A DNA stretch of 64,000 bases from Macrotis lagotis (Eukaryota > Chordata > Mammalia > Peramelemorphia > Peramelidae): contig NC_133663.1 of NCBI RefSeq assembly GCF_037893015.1, positions 141,591,128 to 141,655,127 on the forward strand. The letters are read 5' to 3'. A program made the position numbers and the translations under genes. This document shows positions 12,571 to 23,460 of this stretch, one piece after another (position 1 is the first letter of the stretch; the number at the start of each line of letters is the position of its first letter). The notes beneath the pieces are model-generated. The model was not told the DNA's origin, did not search any database, and saw nothing but the letters and a program-made list of their open reading frames with translations.

Positions 12571-13129
12571 TGATTTGGTTCTGAGTCAAATATTGTCTAT
12601 ATAGGTGTCAGATCTAGAGTTTGTTCTAGGACTCTGTTGCAGGTCATGCTTAAATGAGGGCATGGTTTTAAGCTGGTCATCATTTCACATTGCCTAGAGA
12701 GAAATGATAACCCAAGCTGAAACACTAATGTACACAGAGAAAATAGCCGTGTCAGCCAGCATGAATGCCAAGGGCTACTGGGTGGATGAGGATATAAAAT
12801 CTTTAATTAGGCATTCTTCCTTCATGTGTGGGTTGAATTATTGGTTGCTGAGGTCCTTTGCAACTCATGGATTTCATGATTCTGTGATTCTTTTTAGTTT
12901 TGCTCCATTGTATGCCTTAAAAGTTTCTACCCATTATGAGGATAATGTTTCACAAATAACAGATTTTGGAAAGTTTTACACTTGCAATAGTATTATGTAA
13001 GAAATTATTCTGAAAGGTGTGTTTAGGATATTTTGAGTGGTTTTATTTCATTAAAATAATATCTAAAACTAAATTTATGATTTCATTCATTCAGTTTTCT
13101 CCTAATAAGGATATTCCTTCCACTAATAG

Positions 13130-13435
13130 GAAATTTGAATCTTGTCCTCCAACATAGAGTTGTCAAGAACATCAAGGGGTTAAATAACTTGCCCATAGCC
13201 ATACAGTCCATATGCATGAAAGAAAGAACCCCATTTCTTTCTACTCCCAAGGCCATGTCTCTATTTACTGCACCATGTTGCCTTTCTCCCCATCTTACAA
13301 ATAAACTGAATCAATAAAGGTAAATATCATGTCTAAAATCACACAGCTATTAAATATCATCAGACTCAAACCCAGTTCTCCTGCCTCCATTTCTCATCTT
13401 CTTAACTCAGTATTACATGTTGCTGTCCAAAGGGC
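13130..13435 (-). mobile_element. Two adjacent MIR relics
   Basis: 13150-13295 holds GGGGTTAAATAACTTGCCCA and a head-side CTGCACCATGTTGCC. 13300-13435 repeats the same order (AAAATCACACAGCTATTAAA, then CTCAAACCCAGTTCTCCTG). Two similar MIR inserts, or one duplicated. Confidence 0.65.
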
Positions 13436-13719
13436 AGATCAGGTATGTTAAAATTCTCTGGTCCATGATTTTCATTATTTAATAATTTTGATATAGAGGT
13501 GAAAATTATAAAATGCTTTAATATGTTTGTTAAGCTTAATATTCCAAATAGAGATTCAACACAATATGTTTTATTTATTTGTTTTTATTATTTACATGGC
13601 ATAATGTATTCCATTTTCAGGATCATATCTGCAACTGCCTTCAAGGCATTTCCCCTTGGATGTCCCTTCATCATGTAAAAAAATCATTGTTTAAATTGTA
13701 ATTTATCATTTTCAATGAC

Positions 13720-14560
13720 AGTATAACAAATATTTATTTAGTGATAATTTATATGTGACATTGTGTTATGTATTGATGAAGCAACAATAAAAAAGTTATG
13801 TCTATCGAAAAGAAGTTTATATTTTACAAAGGAGAAAAAATAAAGTTAAGTAATTTGAGAAGACAGACAGAAGCTATGGAGATAATTGCCAAAACATTCA
13901 TATAAGGAAGAGATGGATTGATCATTTTAGGAAAATAAGGGTCCTGACAAAGTTTTATTAAGAAGTATAGTTTAAGCATAAGGAAAATGGTAGCAGAGGA
14001 AATAATTACTTGGAGGAAAGCTAATTGTCATAAGACAAGGGGCTTAGTATTGGAAGAGATCTTAGAAATTATCTCTTCCAACTTCCCCATTGTAGAGATG
14101 AGGAAACCATGGTCCCTAAGGCTGAAGTGATTTATAAACTGTTAAGTTTGTAAATAGTGTGACTAAAATGTGAAACATTTCTCCCCATTTCAAAACCTGC
14201 ACTGTTTTAACTCTTCCAAACACCCCATTTAGTTTTGACCATTCAGTTGGTTATTCAGTCAATTAAAGTACTAAGAAGATTCAAATGTGAAATGGTAGAT
14301 TAGAGGCATATAATGAAGATATAATTGCAAAACTGATTATTTTTAATCCTGGGTCCAAAAGGAGTCATAGAAAATTTTTGACTAATGATATTTTCATACT
14401 TAAACCTTAAGGAGATAATTTCTTATCTGTTTGGAGGATAGATTGGAGAACTGGTGATTGGAATGAAGGGAAATGAATAGTAAATTAGTGCAATGATCCT
14501 AATTACAAGAGGTGGACACTGATTAGATTGGTGGTCTTTTTAACAAATAGAAGGGGAATG
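13720..14560 (-). mobile_element. L2 LINE, 3' part
   Basis: On the plus strand this reads as the reverse complement of an L2 3' end: AACAAATATTTATTTAGTG, then the degraded size-order and 'GGAGGATAGATTGGAG' blocks near 14440. It is interrupted by the MIR at 14042-14230. Highly diverged. Confidence 0.5.
14042..14230 (-). mobile_element. MIR relic
   Basis: Contains TTAGAAATTATCTCTTCCAA, then CATTGTAGAGATGAGGAAAC and a head-side CCTGCACTGTTTT. It sits inside the L2. Confidence 0.55.
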
Positions 14561-14639
14561 ATATGAAAACACATTGGTAAAAAGGAAAGTACCTGAGAAA
14601 TTATTAAATTTGAGGTCATGTCTGTGAGACAACATTTGT

Positions 14640-15360
14640 AATCAACCAATCAAAAAGAATTAGTATATATGCTCAATATGTCAAACACTGTGATAGGTGT
14701 TTAGAACACAAAAACACACAAAAAAGAGATATCTAGCCCTCCCCTTAAAGACTCCACAGTGTAGCTAGATGAACCAATATATTCATATATAGCTGTTTAT
14801 AAATAAAATAGATATAAGCTAATATTGGGAGTAATTTTTAGCATGCTTTTATTAATTGGGGTAGATTGTCATGCAGGGAAAATTTCAAGCAAATGGTGAT
14901 GCTTGGACTGATCTTTGAAGGAAATAGATTTCTTCTTAGAAGTAGATATAAGCTGGAGGCAGATAGGTATGTACTAGATGGAGCATCACCCTGGAGTCAG
15001 GAGGTCTGGAGTTCAATCTTGCCTCAGACACTTGATAAACACTTAGCTCTGTGACCCTGAGCAAGTCACTTAAGCCTACTGCCTTATAGTACAAGTCTAG
15101 AGATGGGAAATGCAAAGTTATGCATCAGGAAGTTCAAGACCATTTTGTGAAAAATGGTAATATAGATCTAGAGAGCATGTGTTATCATGAACACTAGAAA
15201 GGGAGGTACGGAAATGGTTATTTAAGGTATTAAATGCCCCAAAGAAGATTTTATTTTTGATCTTACAGGTTATAGATAGCCATTGAAATTTGAATACGGT
15301 AATAACATGGACTTATACTTGAACAATAAGAAAATTATGTTATCGGTTGTGAAGAGAACC
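14640..15360 (-). mobile_element. L2 LINE, 3' part, split by a SINE
   Basis: The order AATATGTCAAACACTGTGATAGG, then CTGATCTTTGAAGGAA, then GATTTTATTTTTGATCTTACAGG and GATAGCCATTGAA corresponds to antisense L2 ORF2 end plus 3' UTR. The same order is seen at 37430-38030 and 49130-50010. A SINE lies at 14951-15095. Confidence 0.6.
14951..15095 (+). mobile_element. Older copy of the marsupial SINE
   Basis: Has CACCCTGGAGTCAGGAGGTC, CCTCAGACACTTGATAA and GAGCAAGTCACTTAAGCC. It is more diverged than most copies here and no clear TSD is seen. Confidence 0.75.
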
Positions 15361-15632
15361 AAAAAAAATTGGTTTCTTGAGTCCTCAATAATTAAGATCA
15401 AAGGATAGCCTAGCACCAAACAGTGACTGAGGCATCAGTTTCTTTAATCAAACTATAGAGAAATGGAGAAAGAAGAGAGGAGGTAGGTTTCTCTCCCGGT
15501 ATCTTGAGTCAATTAACCCTTGGTACTAAGGATATGAGGATTCTGTGGCAAACATCCTTCTGACCTGTTAAATTAAGCTTTAAATTCTGTTTTTTAAAAT
15601 TTTTCCTTTGATTTGTTTTGTATACTTAATTA

Positions 15633-15792
15633 TGGGCGGCTATTTGGCATAATGGATAAAGCATGGGCCCTGGAGTCAGGAGTACCTGAGTTCAAATCCG
15701 GTCTCAGACACTTAATAATTACCTAGCTGTGTGGCCTTGGGCAAGCCACTTAACCCCATTTGCCTTGCAAAAACCTAAAAAAAAAAAGAATA
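15633..15792 (+). mobile_element. Marsupial tRNA-related SINE
   Basis: Full-length copy of a GGGCGGCT...GGATAAAGCA subtype with an A-rich tail. A perfect 14-bp TSD, TGTATACTTAATTA, lies at 15619-15632 and 15793-15806. Confidence 0.9.
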
Positions 15793-15809
15793 TGTATACT
15801 TAATTACCA

Positions 15810-16720
15810 AATAATATATTGTCTCTCTGCATAAATGTTATTGCATCATATAATATAGAACTGTTTCTTTGTATATTTGCAGTGGCATAATAACTTACTT
15901 ATTAAATATGTTAATTAATTTTAGACTTTCCCTCTCATAGACAACTTTTCTTGTCCCAATGGATCATATTGTCCATGGTGTTTTCTTCACAAAGATGCTA
16001 GAGTGATTTGTCATTTCCTTTTCCATCAGTCCAAAGTATTCAGTGTTATATAATTTTTCCTCTCAAAAGAGTCTTTCAGATGTCCTCAATCTGTAGAAAT
16101 CTGTTGTAAGCAGAGTGGTATCTAAGTATTTCAATTTAGTTCCTTAATCTGGACTCAACTCCTTTAATCCTGCTTTGTGGCTCTTAAATGATCCTAAATT
16201 ACAAAGGAATGGGTGAGTTCACTATCCTTTTCAACTTCTACTGACATGTTCCTCCCTCCCTCTCCCCTGAGAGCTCCTAAATTCTCATATTATTCTAAAT
16301 TAGAATCTACTTTCTAATGAAAGGACAATGTAGGAGTGTCCATGAGAAACTGTTTTCTGCATCCTTTGAAAGTGAAAGAAATTAAAATGCATTTAAAATA
16401 GGTAGATTTTGGAAAGTATTTCCTGAGTGGGATATATTATCAAGAGAAAATGTGCTCCCTAGAGATAGGAACTGAGAAGACAGACTCAGGAAGTTCTGTG
16501 CAGTTTTATGATTTTATGAATTTACAAAAAGTGCTATCATTTAAATGCAAGCCAGTGTTGAATAATACTATGAAGAACTAGCAAATCCACTTAGAAGAAT
16601 AACTTTTAAAATCTTTTTATTTTTCAGGTCATTAATGTAAAATAAATCTCCCTATTCTAATTCAATTACCATAAATTCAATTTCTGAAAAAAAGAAGACT
16701 ATTTTTTTAAAGTGTTTTAA
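15810..16720. other. Unassigned DNA with a SINE scrap
   Basis: A short piece near 15975-16045 (TGTCCATGGTGTTTTCTTCA and GTGATTTGTCATTTCC) resembles the SINE at 18475. Nothing else is recognised. Confidence 0.4.
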
Positions 16721-16863
16721 TGGGGGCAGCTAGGTGACACAATGACCCTGGAGTCAGGAGCACCTGAGTTTAAATCCAGCCTCAGACACTTAATAATTAC
16801 CCAGCTGTGTGACCTTGGGCAAGTCACTTAAACCCATTGCCTTAAAAAAATAAAAACAATAAG
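16721..16863 (+). mobile_element. Marsupial SINE with internal deletion
   Basis: GGGGGCAGCTAGGTGACACA is joined directly to ATGACCCTGGAGTCAGG, so about 20 bp after the head are missing. It is flanked by near-identical AAAGTGTTTT and AAAGTGCTTT. Confidence 0.83.
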
Positions 16864-16864
16864 C

Positions 16865-17559
16865 TAAAGTGCTTTGCTGAGAGGATTAAATAAAATGATA
16901 ACTGAAAACCTCAAAAGTTTTATTGTTTATTTGATAATTCTATCTAGTTATTCTAATCCTTTTTAAATTCTAGTTCTTAGCGTGCCCTGTTTTAAAGTGA
17001 AGGATCCACTAATGGAGTCAATTCCACTATTGAGCAAGGTTTGCTAACAGACTCATATTAATTCAGAAAATTGCCTCCATTAGAAAAATTATGTACCAAT
17101 TATATATCAGGCCATATCATCCCAAATGACTATAACTAAACAAGGTCTAGGCTATAAAAAATGTCGACAAAAGAAAAACAATGACAACAACAAGAGAGCT
17201 AAATGTGAGATGCAATTACTTGTTTTGTCAGACAGAAATTTAATCTTAAAGTCATTGTTAGTTTGTAGATTTATCTTTTAATTTTCTATTTGCTTCTGTG
17301 GTTTAGAAACATGAGTCTAAATGACCTAAAATACGAAAAACTACTTTTAGAAACCTGGGTAAAGGAGAAAAGACTCATACAATTTTAAAACATTGAGTTT
17401 AATTTCTGCTTTGGGCTAGAGGAAATCTAAGAAGTAGCAATGCAAGGAATCTAGAAATATGAACCTTAATTGATTAAAGTTATAATTGGTATCAGAAGGT
17501 TGGAACTAGATATAATATCTATCAGAACATGCATTGTTATATATACAATAAAAAGCCTT
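16865..17559. other. Unassigned intergenic DNA
   Basis: No gene, repeat family or notable composition change recognised. Confidence 0.4.
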
Positions 17560-17702
17560 GAGAAACACAGAAAATGGCATGATATGAATATAAACTTCTT
17601 AAGGGAAAGAGCTATAAATATTACTTCCTTTTTTATATTTCCCAGTAACACACAGTATACTGCTTTGCACAGTGAATAGATCTCCAATAAATGTTGATTG
17701 AC
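17560..17702 (+). mobile_element. L2 3' end fragment
   Basis: The order AAGGGAAAGAGCT, then CCCAGTAACACACAGTA, then CAATAAATGTTGATTGACTG is that of an L2/MIR-type 3' terminus. Confidence 0.6.
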
Positions 17703-18394
17703 TGGCTGCTAAGTTAACCTTGCAGGGGATTCCAAAACCAGTAACAAGACATTTTAAAAATACATCAGAGGCAGAAAGTTGGCAAGAGAATATTTGAGCT
17801 TGATATTCTTGCTGCAAATGGTACAGAGTTTTGAAAAAAAAAAAGAGGAAAGTAACATCAAATGAATTCTGACTGCTTTTGACTTTATCCCAGATTTGTA
17901 GAGAAGTCTAACAAACACAGAACTGACTTACAGGTCACTGCAACAATGCAGGTGAAGGTGAAATTGTGGCAGCAGGTATAAGAAGAGGTTGAAGTAATGC
18001 TAGTTCCTAGAAATAATAAAGAACTGGGCAGATGAAAAGTCATTCTTATTTAAATATAGCACATGTTTCTGGAATAGAACTGGGTCAGGTTTTACTGATA
18101 TTCAAGCTGACAAAAGTTATTCTCCTTTTAAAAAAGATATGAAAATAGGCAAGGTAGTATTAGACAAGAATCAAGGTTAGTTTGTACATTTGCAAAAAAG
18201 AATTTAAGCAGAGAGAAAAATCTTAAGTCAAGCCATTTAACATAGTTAACAATTCTGTGTATGTTTCCATTGTTGATTGAGAGCTCATGGTTGCTTCAAA
18301 TGAGTGTTACCATAGTGACTACTCTAACTTCTGATGTATAAGAATTTAGCACTCAGAGGTCATTGACTAATTAGTTTCTAATAAACTAATTCAT
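17703..18394. other. Unassigned intergenic DNA
   Basis: No gene or named repeat recognised. Confidence 0.4.
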
Positions 18395-18470
18395 AGTTAT
18401 TAAAATGTAAACTACTTGAAGGTAAGGAATGTTCCATTTCTTGCTTTTCTATCTCAGCATTTCACAGATT
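18395..18470 (+). mobile_element. L2 3' end scrap
   Basis: AAAATGTAAACTACTTGAAGG followed by a pyrimidine-rich stretch resembles the last bases of L2. Short and diverged. Confidence 0.4.
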
Positions 18471-18474
18471 GTTG

Positions 18475-18713
18475 CATTATTGTCATTATTCAGTCATTTC
18501 AGTCATATCTGACTATAGATTTTTCTTGGCGAAGATACTGAAATGGTTAGCCATTTTCTTTTCCTCATTTTTTTCAGATTTGGAAAGTGAAACAAGAAAG
18601 GTTAAGTGACTTGCCCAGGGTCATTAAGCTAGTAAGGGTCTGAGACCTGATTAGAACTCAGGAAGAGGAGTCTTACTGAATCCAGGTCCAGTGCTCTAAC
18701 TACCCTGCTTTGC
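18475..18713 (-). mobile_element. Second marsupial SINE family (longer, tRNA-related)
   Basis: Plus strand reads TCATTATTCAGTCATTTCAG, TTTTCTTGGCGAAGATACTG, GGTTAAGTGACTTGCCCAGG and ends at CCAGTGCTCTAACTACCCTG. It shares its right half with the main SINE, but the left half differs. It belongs to an older marsupial SINE (MAR1/RTE-type by memory). Confidence 0.65.
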
Positions 18714-18826
18714 TTTAGTAAACACTTAACAAATCTTATTAAATTAAAAGCTTGTTTAGGAATTCTACATATCAGACACTTTCTATCACCCTTCAGGAGA
18801 TACATATACATGGTGGATCTGGAGCC

Positions 18827-18892
18827 TGATAGAACTTCATCACCTGATAGAACTTCATCACCTCAGGGCATTCATCACCTCAGGGTATTCAT
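18827..18892. repeat. Two short tandem duplications side by side
   Basis: CCTGATAGAACTTCATCA occurs twice in a row, followed directly by CACCTCAGGG(C/T)(A/T)TTCAT twice in a row. The two units share CATCACCT at their border. Confidence 0.85.
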
Positions 18893-19040
18893 TGAGCTAG
18901 ACTTTAGCTAAAGCAGAGAAATCTTATTTAACTGATAAATATTTGTATCTCTTTGGTTTTAGAGACTTATTTAAGAAAAAAAAAAACAAAAAACCCAACC
19001 AAATATAAACAAAAACTTGCATTGAAAATGGAGTATATGG

Positions 19041-19199
19041 GGGCAGCTAGGTGGTACAGTGGAAAGAGCACTAGCCGTGGAGTCAGGAGCATCTGTGTTC
19101 AAATGTGACCTCAGACATTTAATAATTACCTAGTTGTGTGATCTTGGGCAAACCACTTAATCCCATTTGCTTTGCAAAAACCTGAAAAAAAAAAGAAAG
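19041..19199 (+). mobile_element. Marsupial tRNA-related SINE
   Basis: Full-length copy with an A-rich tail. A perfect 12-bp TSD, TGGAGTATATGG, lies at 19029-19040 and 19200-19211. Confidence 0.9.
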
Positions 19200-20232
19200 T
19201 GGAGTATATGGTGAGTCAAAAGACCTTGTCTCTAGTCCCTACTGCACATTTACTCAGAGATTGCCCCCATGAATATTATTTCACCTTCTCAAGATTTCAT
19301 TTTCCTGATGTGTAAAATCTTGAGGTTACTTACAGCAAAGATAAAATTAGTGTAATATCATTCATAATTTTGCTTCAGGTCTTAGTGTGGTTGGGGACAT
19401 CTTTTAATTGACAAATATAATGACCTTTTCTCAATATTTATCCTTTTCAGTCTCTCTGGAGTCTTTGATGCTGAGCATCTTCCTCTTCCCCTTAGCACTA
19501 TTTCTCTTTGGGTATTCATAATACTACTGTCCCCTGGTTCTCCTCCTAGCAATATGACCACTTCTCAATTTCCCTTTCTGCATTTTTATCCAGATCATAC
19601 CTGATAGTCATGAATGTATGAAAAAAATTCTGTACTGTGCCCTCATCACTTCACTTTTTTCCTACTATTTCACTTAATAATTCATTAGATTCCATGGATA
19701 TAATCATAATTTATATGCTGATGATTCTCAAATAACTTCATGAAGTCCTTACTTCTCTCATGACCTCTGTTCTTGCATCTCCAACTGCTGTTGATTATCT
19801 TAAACTATATATTTAATAGATATATTAAGCTAAATATGTCCAAAACTGACTCATTATCTGCCCCTCAAAAAACAAAAACAAAAATCTCTCTCCTTTTCCT
19901 AACATTCCTACTACTCTTGAAGTTACCAATCACCCAAGCTCCTAAACTAGGTATCATCCTTGATTCTTCAGTAACTCTTATTCCTTAAATATAATACAAT
20001 GCCAAGGTTAATCCATTTTACCTTCATGACATATATTACATATCCTTTCTCTTCTCATGAAGATCTTCATTATCACATAAATGGATTGTTACAGTACTCT
20101 GTTGGTATGTCTGCATGTAACAAATATCTTCCCATCTCATTCCTTCCTCTATTTATATGTTAAAATTATCATCTTCTTAAAGTACAAGTATGACCACATC
20201 ATTCCCACTCTCAATTCTAATAAATTCTGACC

Positions 20233-20326
20233 TCCAACTGTAAGGGGAAGCTCTGGACCGAGGCCACCCATGAGGGTCATGACCCTCATGGGTGGCCTCA
20301 GTCCAGAGCTTCCCCTTACATCCAAC
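20233..20326. repeat. Target-site duplication TCCAAC around the palindrome
   Basis: TCCAAC at 20233-20238 and again at 20321-20326 abut the two ends of the palindrome. The repeat does not extend by another base on either side. Confidence 0.75.
20239..20320. mobile_element. 82-bp near-perfect palindromic insertion with 6-bp direct repeat
   Basis: Two 41-bp arms (20239-20279 and 20280-20320) are inverted copies with no spacer. Forty of 41 pairs match; the exception is 20259 (C) with 20300 (A). The ends read TGTAAGGGGAAG and CTTCCCCTTACA. The arms are about 61 percent GC in a strongly AT-rich setting. The 6-bp TCCAAC flanks it exactly at 20233-20238 and 20321-20326, and it lies inside an older L2, so it is an insertion. 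TG...CA ends with a 6-bp TSD suggest an integrase-type mechanism (Ginger-like DNA transposon, or an LTR-type fossil). A TIR-only MITE comparable in size to human MADE1 is another possibility. I do not recognise the family. Confidence 0.8.
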
Positions 20327-21335
20327 CCTCCATGACATCATATAAGTAAAAAAAAAACTAATGTAAGAATACAAAAGTGAAATAGAAAGTCCTTCATAGC
20401 CTATCCTTCCACTGTGTTTACAGTCTTCTTAGGTCTCATTTCCTCTCCCAACCAACTCGATAATCCAATGAAACTACTGCCATTGCAATTTTATTTTCAC
20501 TGTATATCCCTCAATCCTGATTTTACCCCCCATTTTATCTTTACTTCTAGGCTTTCTTGAATTCCTTCAAGACTCAGCTAAAATCCTATAATCTACTTTT
20601 TCTAATCTTCCTTGTGGATAGTGCCTTTGTTGATGATTTCTCATTTTCTTGTATGTAATATCTTTTACTTGTAATGTACATATTTTACATGTTTTCTCCT
20701 CTATTAGACTTCAATTTCCTTGAGAACGGGATCTATCTTTTACATTTCTTTATGTTCTCACTGTTTAACACAGGACCTGGCATATATTAGGCACTTGCTA
20801 AATGCTTATTCATTGACTCTTAGAAATATACCACTTCCTCCCAGTTCACTCATTTTCTTTCTAATTCTTCCTGAGTCTTCCATCCCATACATTTTCCTCC
20901 ACATTTTCCTTGCAAAAGCAGTCAATAGAAGTGTAGGTACACATAGAAAAGTGTGACATACTTTTGTCTTGGTTTTACTAGTGAGGCAAAATTTCATCTT
21001 GCTTCTGTAAAAGTGGTATAACTTACATGAATAAGCCACTGTCTGATCAGTCACGAACAGAAGGGACGTGGGGGATTTCAAGTCAGATAATCAGGGAAAG
21101 GGAGAAAGCTATTCAGCCTTGTCTTCTGTTAGATGTACTTTCTCCATCCTAGGGACTTTTTATTTCCTTAAAAACTTTCCTTTCTAAGCATTCTCAAGTT
21201 TTCCTTTGGACTAAAGGTGTCATTGTATGGAGGTCTGAGTTTAAAGTGTGAAGGGAGAAATATTCATTTGTAGAAATGATGTGTATCCGTAAGAGGGGAA
21301 AAGAAGGGAATAATCCTTTATTTGCTTGCTCTGTA

Positions 21336-21505
21336 TCATGATAAGCACTTTATAAGATCATTCCATTCAATTTTCAGAACAATCCTTCCCTGTAGGTTCT
21401 ATTATAAATCCTACTTTAGAGATGAAGAAACTGAGACAGATATGTTAAATGATTTGCCTGGGCTAAGAAGAATCTGAAGGTGAATTTCAACTCAGCATTG
21501 CTTGA
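21336..21505 (-). mobile_element. MIR relic
   Basis: TAAGCACTTTATAAGATCAT, then TTTAGAGATGAAGAAACTGA and GATTTGCCTGGGCTAAGAAG follow MIR order in reverse orientation. Confidence 0.6.
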
Positions 21506-21509
21506 TGCA

Positions 21510-23333
21510 TTATGGAAGTAGGGAGAGAGTCTAGATTAGCTAGGGGTTCCTATACCAGTATTATTCTTAATCTTTCTTGCTTAGAGTCTCAGTTATCATG
21601 TGATAAGAGGACCCATTTCTGTCAAAGCATTGAAAAATTTTTCAGGGAGTATAAACAAATGCAAAAATTGGGAAAGAATAGGAAGGAAAGAGATCAAAGA
21701 CCAAGGAAAGTGATAACAATAAAACTGGATTTGTTCAGAATATAATGGAAGAAGAGGACAAAACTGAATATGAACTCTTGATGGGTAAAGTTAAGGTTGG
21801 ATGAGGATGAAAGATCAGTGAGCAGCATCAAGAGAATCAAATTTTTGACTAAGTATCAATCATAGACACTAAATAACAGAGATCTGGACAAAATGGAATA
21901 TGATTATAGGTTTTCTCACCACCACTTCTAATCCCCCTACTCAAAGGAACTCATCTTAAGATGAGTTCTGATCTAGAAAATAGTTAATTTTCCAGCAATA
22001 TCTGTAATTCTTTTTTTCTTTAGAGATCTTATCTTTTAGCAGCATTCATCCATTAGGAGTTTTTTGGAGGAACTTGAGTAAAATTTTGGGAATTTCATTC
22101 AACTTACACACATACACACACACAACACACACACACACACTTAAGTATGCATGTGCTATCACAACAAATAACTTGAATGCTGTGACAAAAGGCATTATAC
22201 TGGCAGCTACATCTTCATGTTATATAGAACCTTCATGTTCATAACAGGTAATATATAGTAAGATACACTTAAATTTAAACTGGAGCTTTATTTCCACATC
22301 TGCTAAATTCATAATATATAAAATCTGACTTAAAATCAATGAATGTTTAGTCAAGAAGATATCTGTGAAAAAGACCTTTGTGGTGATCTAAAATCATGAC
22401 TAAAGCTGAGCACTAACATAAAGGGGGGGATGAATTAGTAATTATAATTAAATCATTAATTTTTTTTTGTCAATTTTCATATCAAATGTTATTTGAATAA
22501 AGTGAGTTACTATGAGACTTGAAGAAAAAATATTTTTTCCTCCAAAGAAAATAGATTCAGAGGACAAAATGAAGCATAAGGATAAAAGGATATCTTTGAA
22601 TGATGAAGCCTATATAATTAAGTACCTTATGACTCTCTTCTTGGATATTTAACTTTTAATTTTAATGATATTTAATGATAGTAAAGATAATCTGTACATT
22701 AATTTAAATATTCTTATGAATAAATGTAAAGCTCAGAGGCAAACTACATAACTATTTCATGGAACAGTATAGAAGGCATATAACCTGGTCTCACAAACTT
22801 GAAGGGTGCTGCTAAATATATGATATCTAATCATCAAATTTTAAAAGCCCACTAAGCATGGTACTTATTGATGAAGGTCAATGTCTTGGGTCTGATTAAG
22901 AAGTAGGGTAGACATTTTGAAATAAGGTGTTTCTAACTCTTCACCAAAGCTGGAATCATTGTCACTAGGACATCAATGAAATATGCACCATATTGCCATT
23001 AATATGCCTTTAAGAGCCAAGAATATCTTGTTTGAAATTAAAAGTACACCTTGAAGAAATGAAGTGTAATATAATTTGAAATTATAATAGCCTTATAAAG
23101 AAGAGCATTATAACTGATAGTCTTGTGAGTGGAGTGTGTTAAGTTTTCATATGTGGATATTATGTATCTCATCTAATAGGTTTCTACTCTAGTGATCTGC
23201 TTCCTTTGTAATTTGTAGTCCTAAAGACATTTAAAAAAATAAAGGCCATCCTTAAAATTAAACAAGAAAGAGGTAGAGTTGGTGAGATCAGGAGAAAAGA
23301 GAACTCTAGGTTTTTCAAGCACTTTTTGGTTTC
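21510..23333. other. Unassigned DNA with a CA tract
   Basis: An interrupted (CA)n run at about 22107-22140. Otherwise AT-rich sequence without a recognised repeat or gene. Confidence 0.4.
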
Positions 23334-23349
23334 CACCTTTGAGAGAAAA

Positions 23350-23444
23350 GTGCTCACTTTGGCAGCATATTTACTAAAAATGGTATGTTACAGAGAATAT
23401 TAACACGGCCCCTGTGTAAGGATGACACACAAATACATGAAGTA
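23350..23444 (+). pseudogene. RNU6 (pseudogene): U6 snRNA retropseudogene, 3' truncated
   Basis: U6 snRNA is the catalytic RNA of the spliceosome. The copy starts exactly at the U6 5' end (GTGCTCACTTTGGCAGCA) and keeps the ACAGAGA region as ACAGAGAATATTAACA and the GATGACAC block. It loses the last dozen or so bases of U6. A perfect 16-bp TSD, CACCTTTGAGAGAAAA, lies at 23334-23349 and 23445-23460, and no poly(A) lies between the RNA copy and the right TSD. It has several substitutions against vertebrate U6, and the upstream DNA is just the TSD, so it is a dead retrocopy, not a pol III gene. Confidence 0.92.
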
Positions 23445-23460
23445 CACCTTTGAGAGAAAA

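Larger units (their letters stand above)
19390..20826 (+). mobile_element. L2 LINE, ORF2 end and 3' UTR
   Basis: The copy preserves the order of L2 ORF2: a decayed SGVFDAEHLP stretch near 19455-19490, YIKLNMSKTDS near 19830, LGIILDSSVTLIP near 19950-19988, and the 3' tail ending TTAGGCACTTGCTAAATGCTTATTCATTGACT at about 20790-20820. The frame is broken in many places, as usual for L2. It is interrupted by the palindromic element at 20239-20320, and the sequence on both sides joins as continuous L2 when that element and one TCCAAC are removed. Confidence 0.7.

Noticed and set aside
20239-20320. Rho-independent terminator or microRNA hairpin
   Set aside because: Spacerless 41-bp arms with TG/CA ends and flanking direct repeat fit an insertion better; there is no loop as in a pre-miRNA.
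23350-23444. Functional U6 gene
   Set aside because: 3' end missing, several substitutions in conserved parts, no TATA/PSE-like upstream region, and flanked by a TSD.
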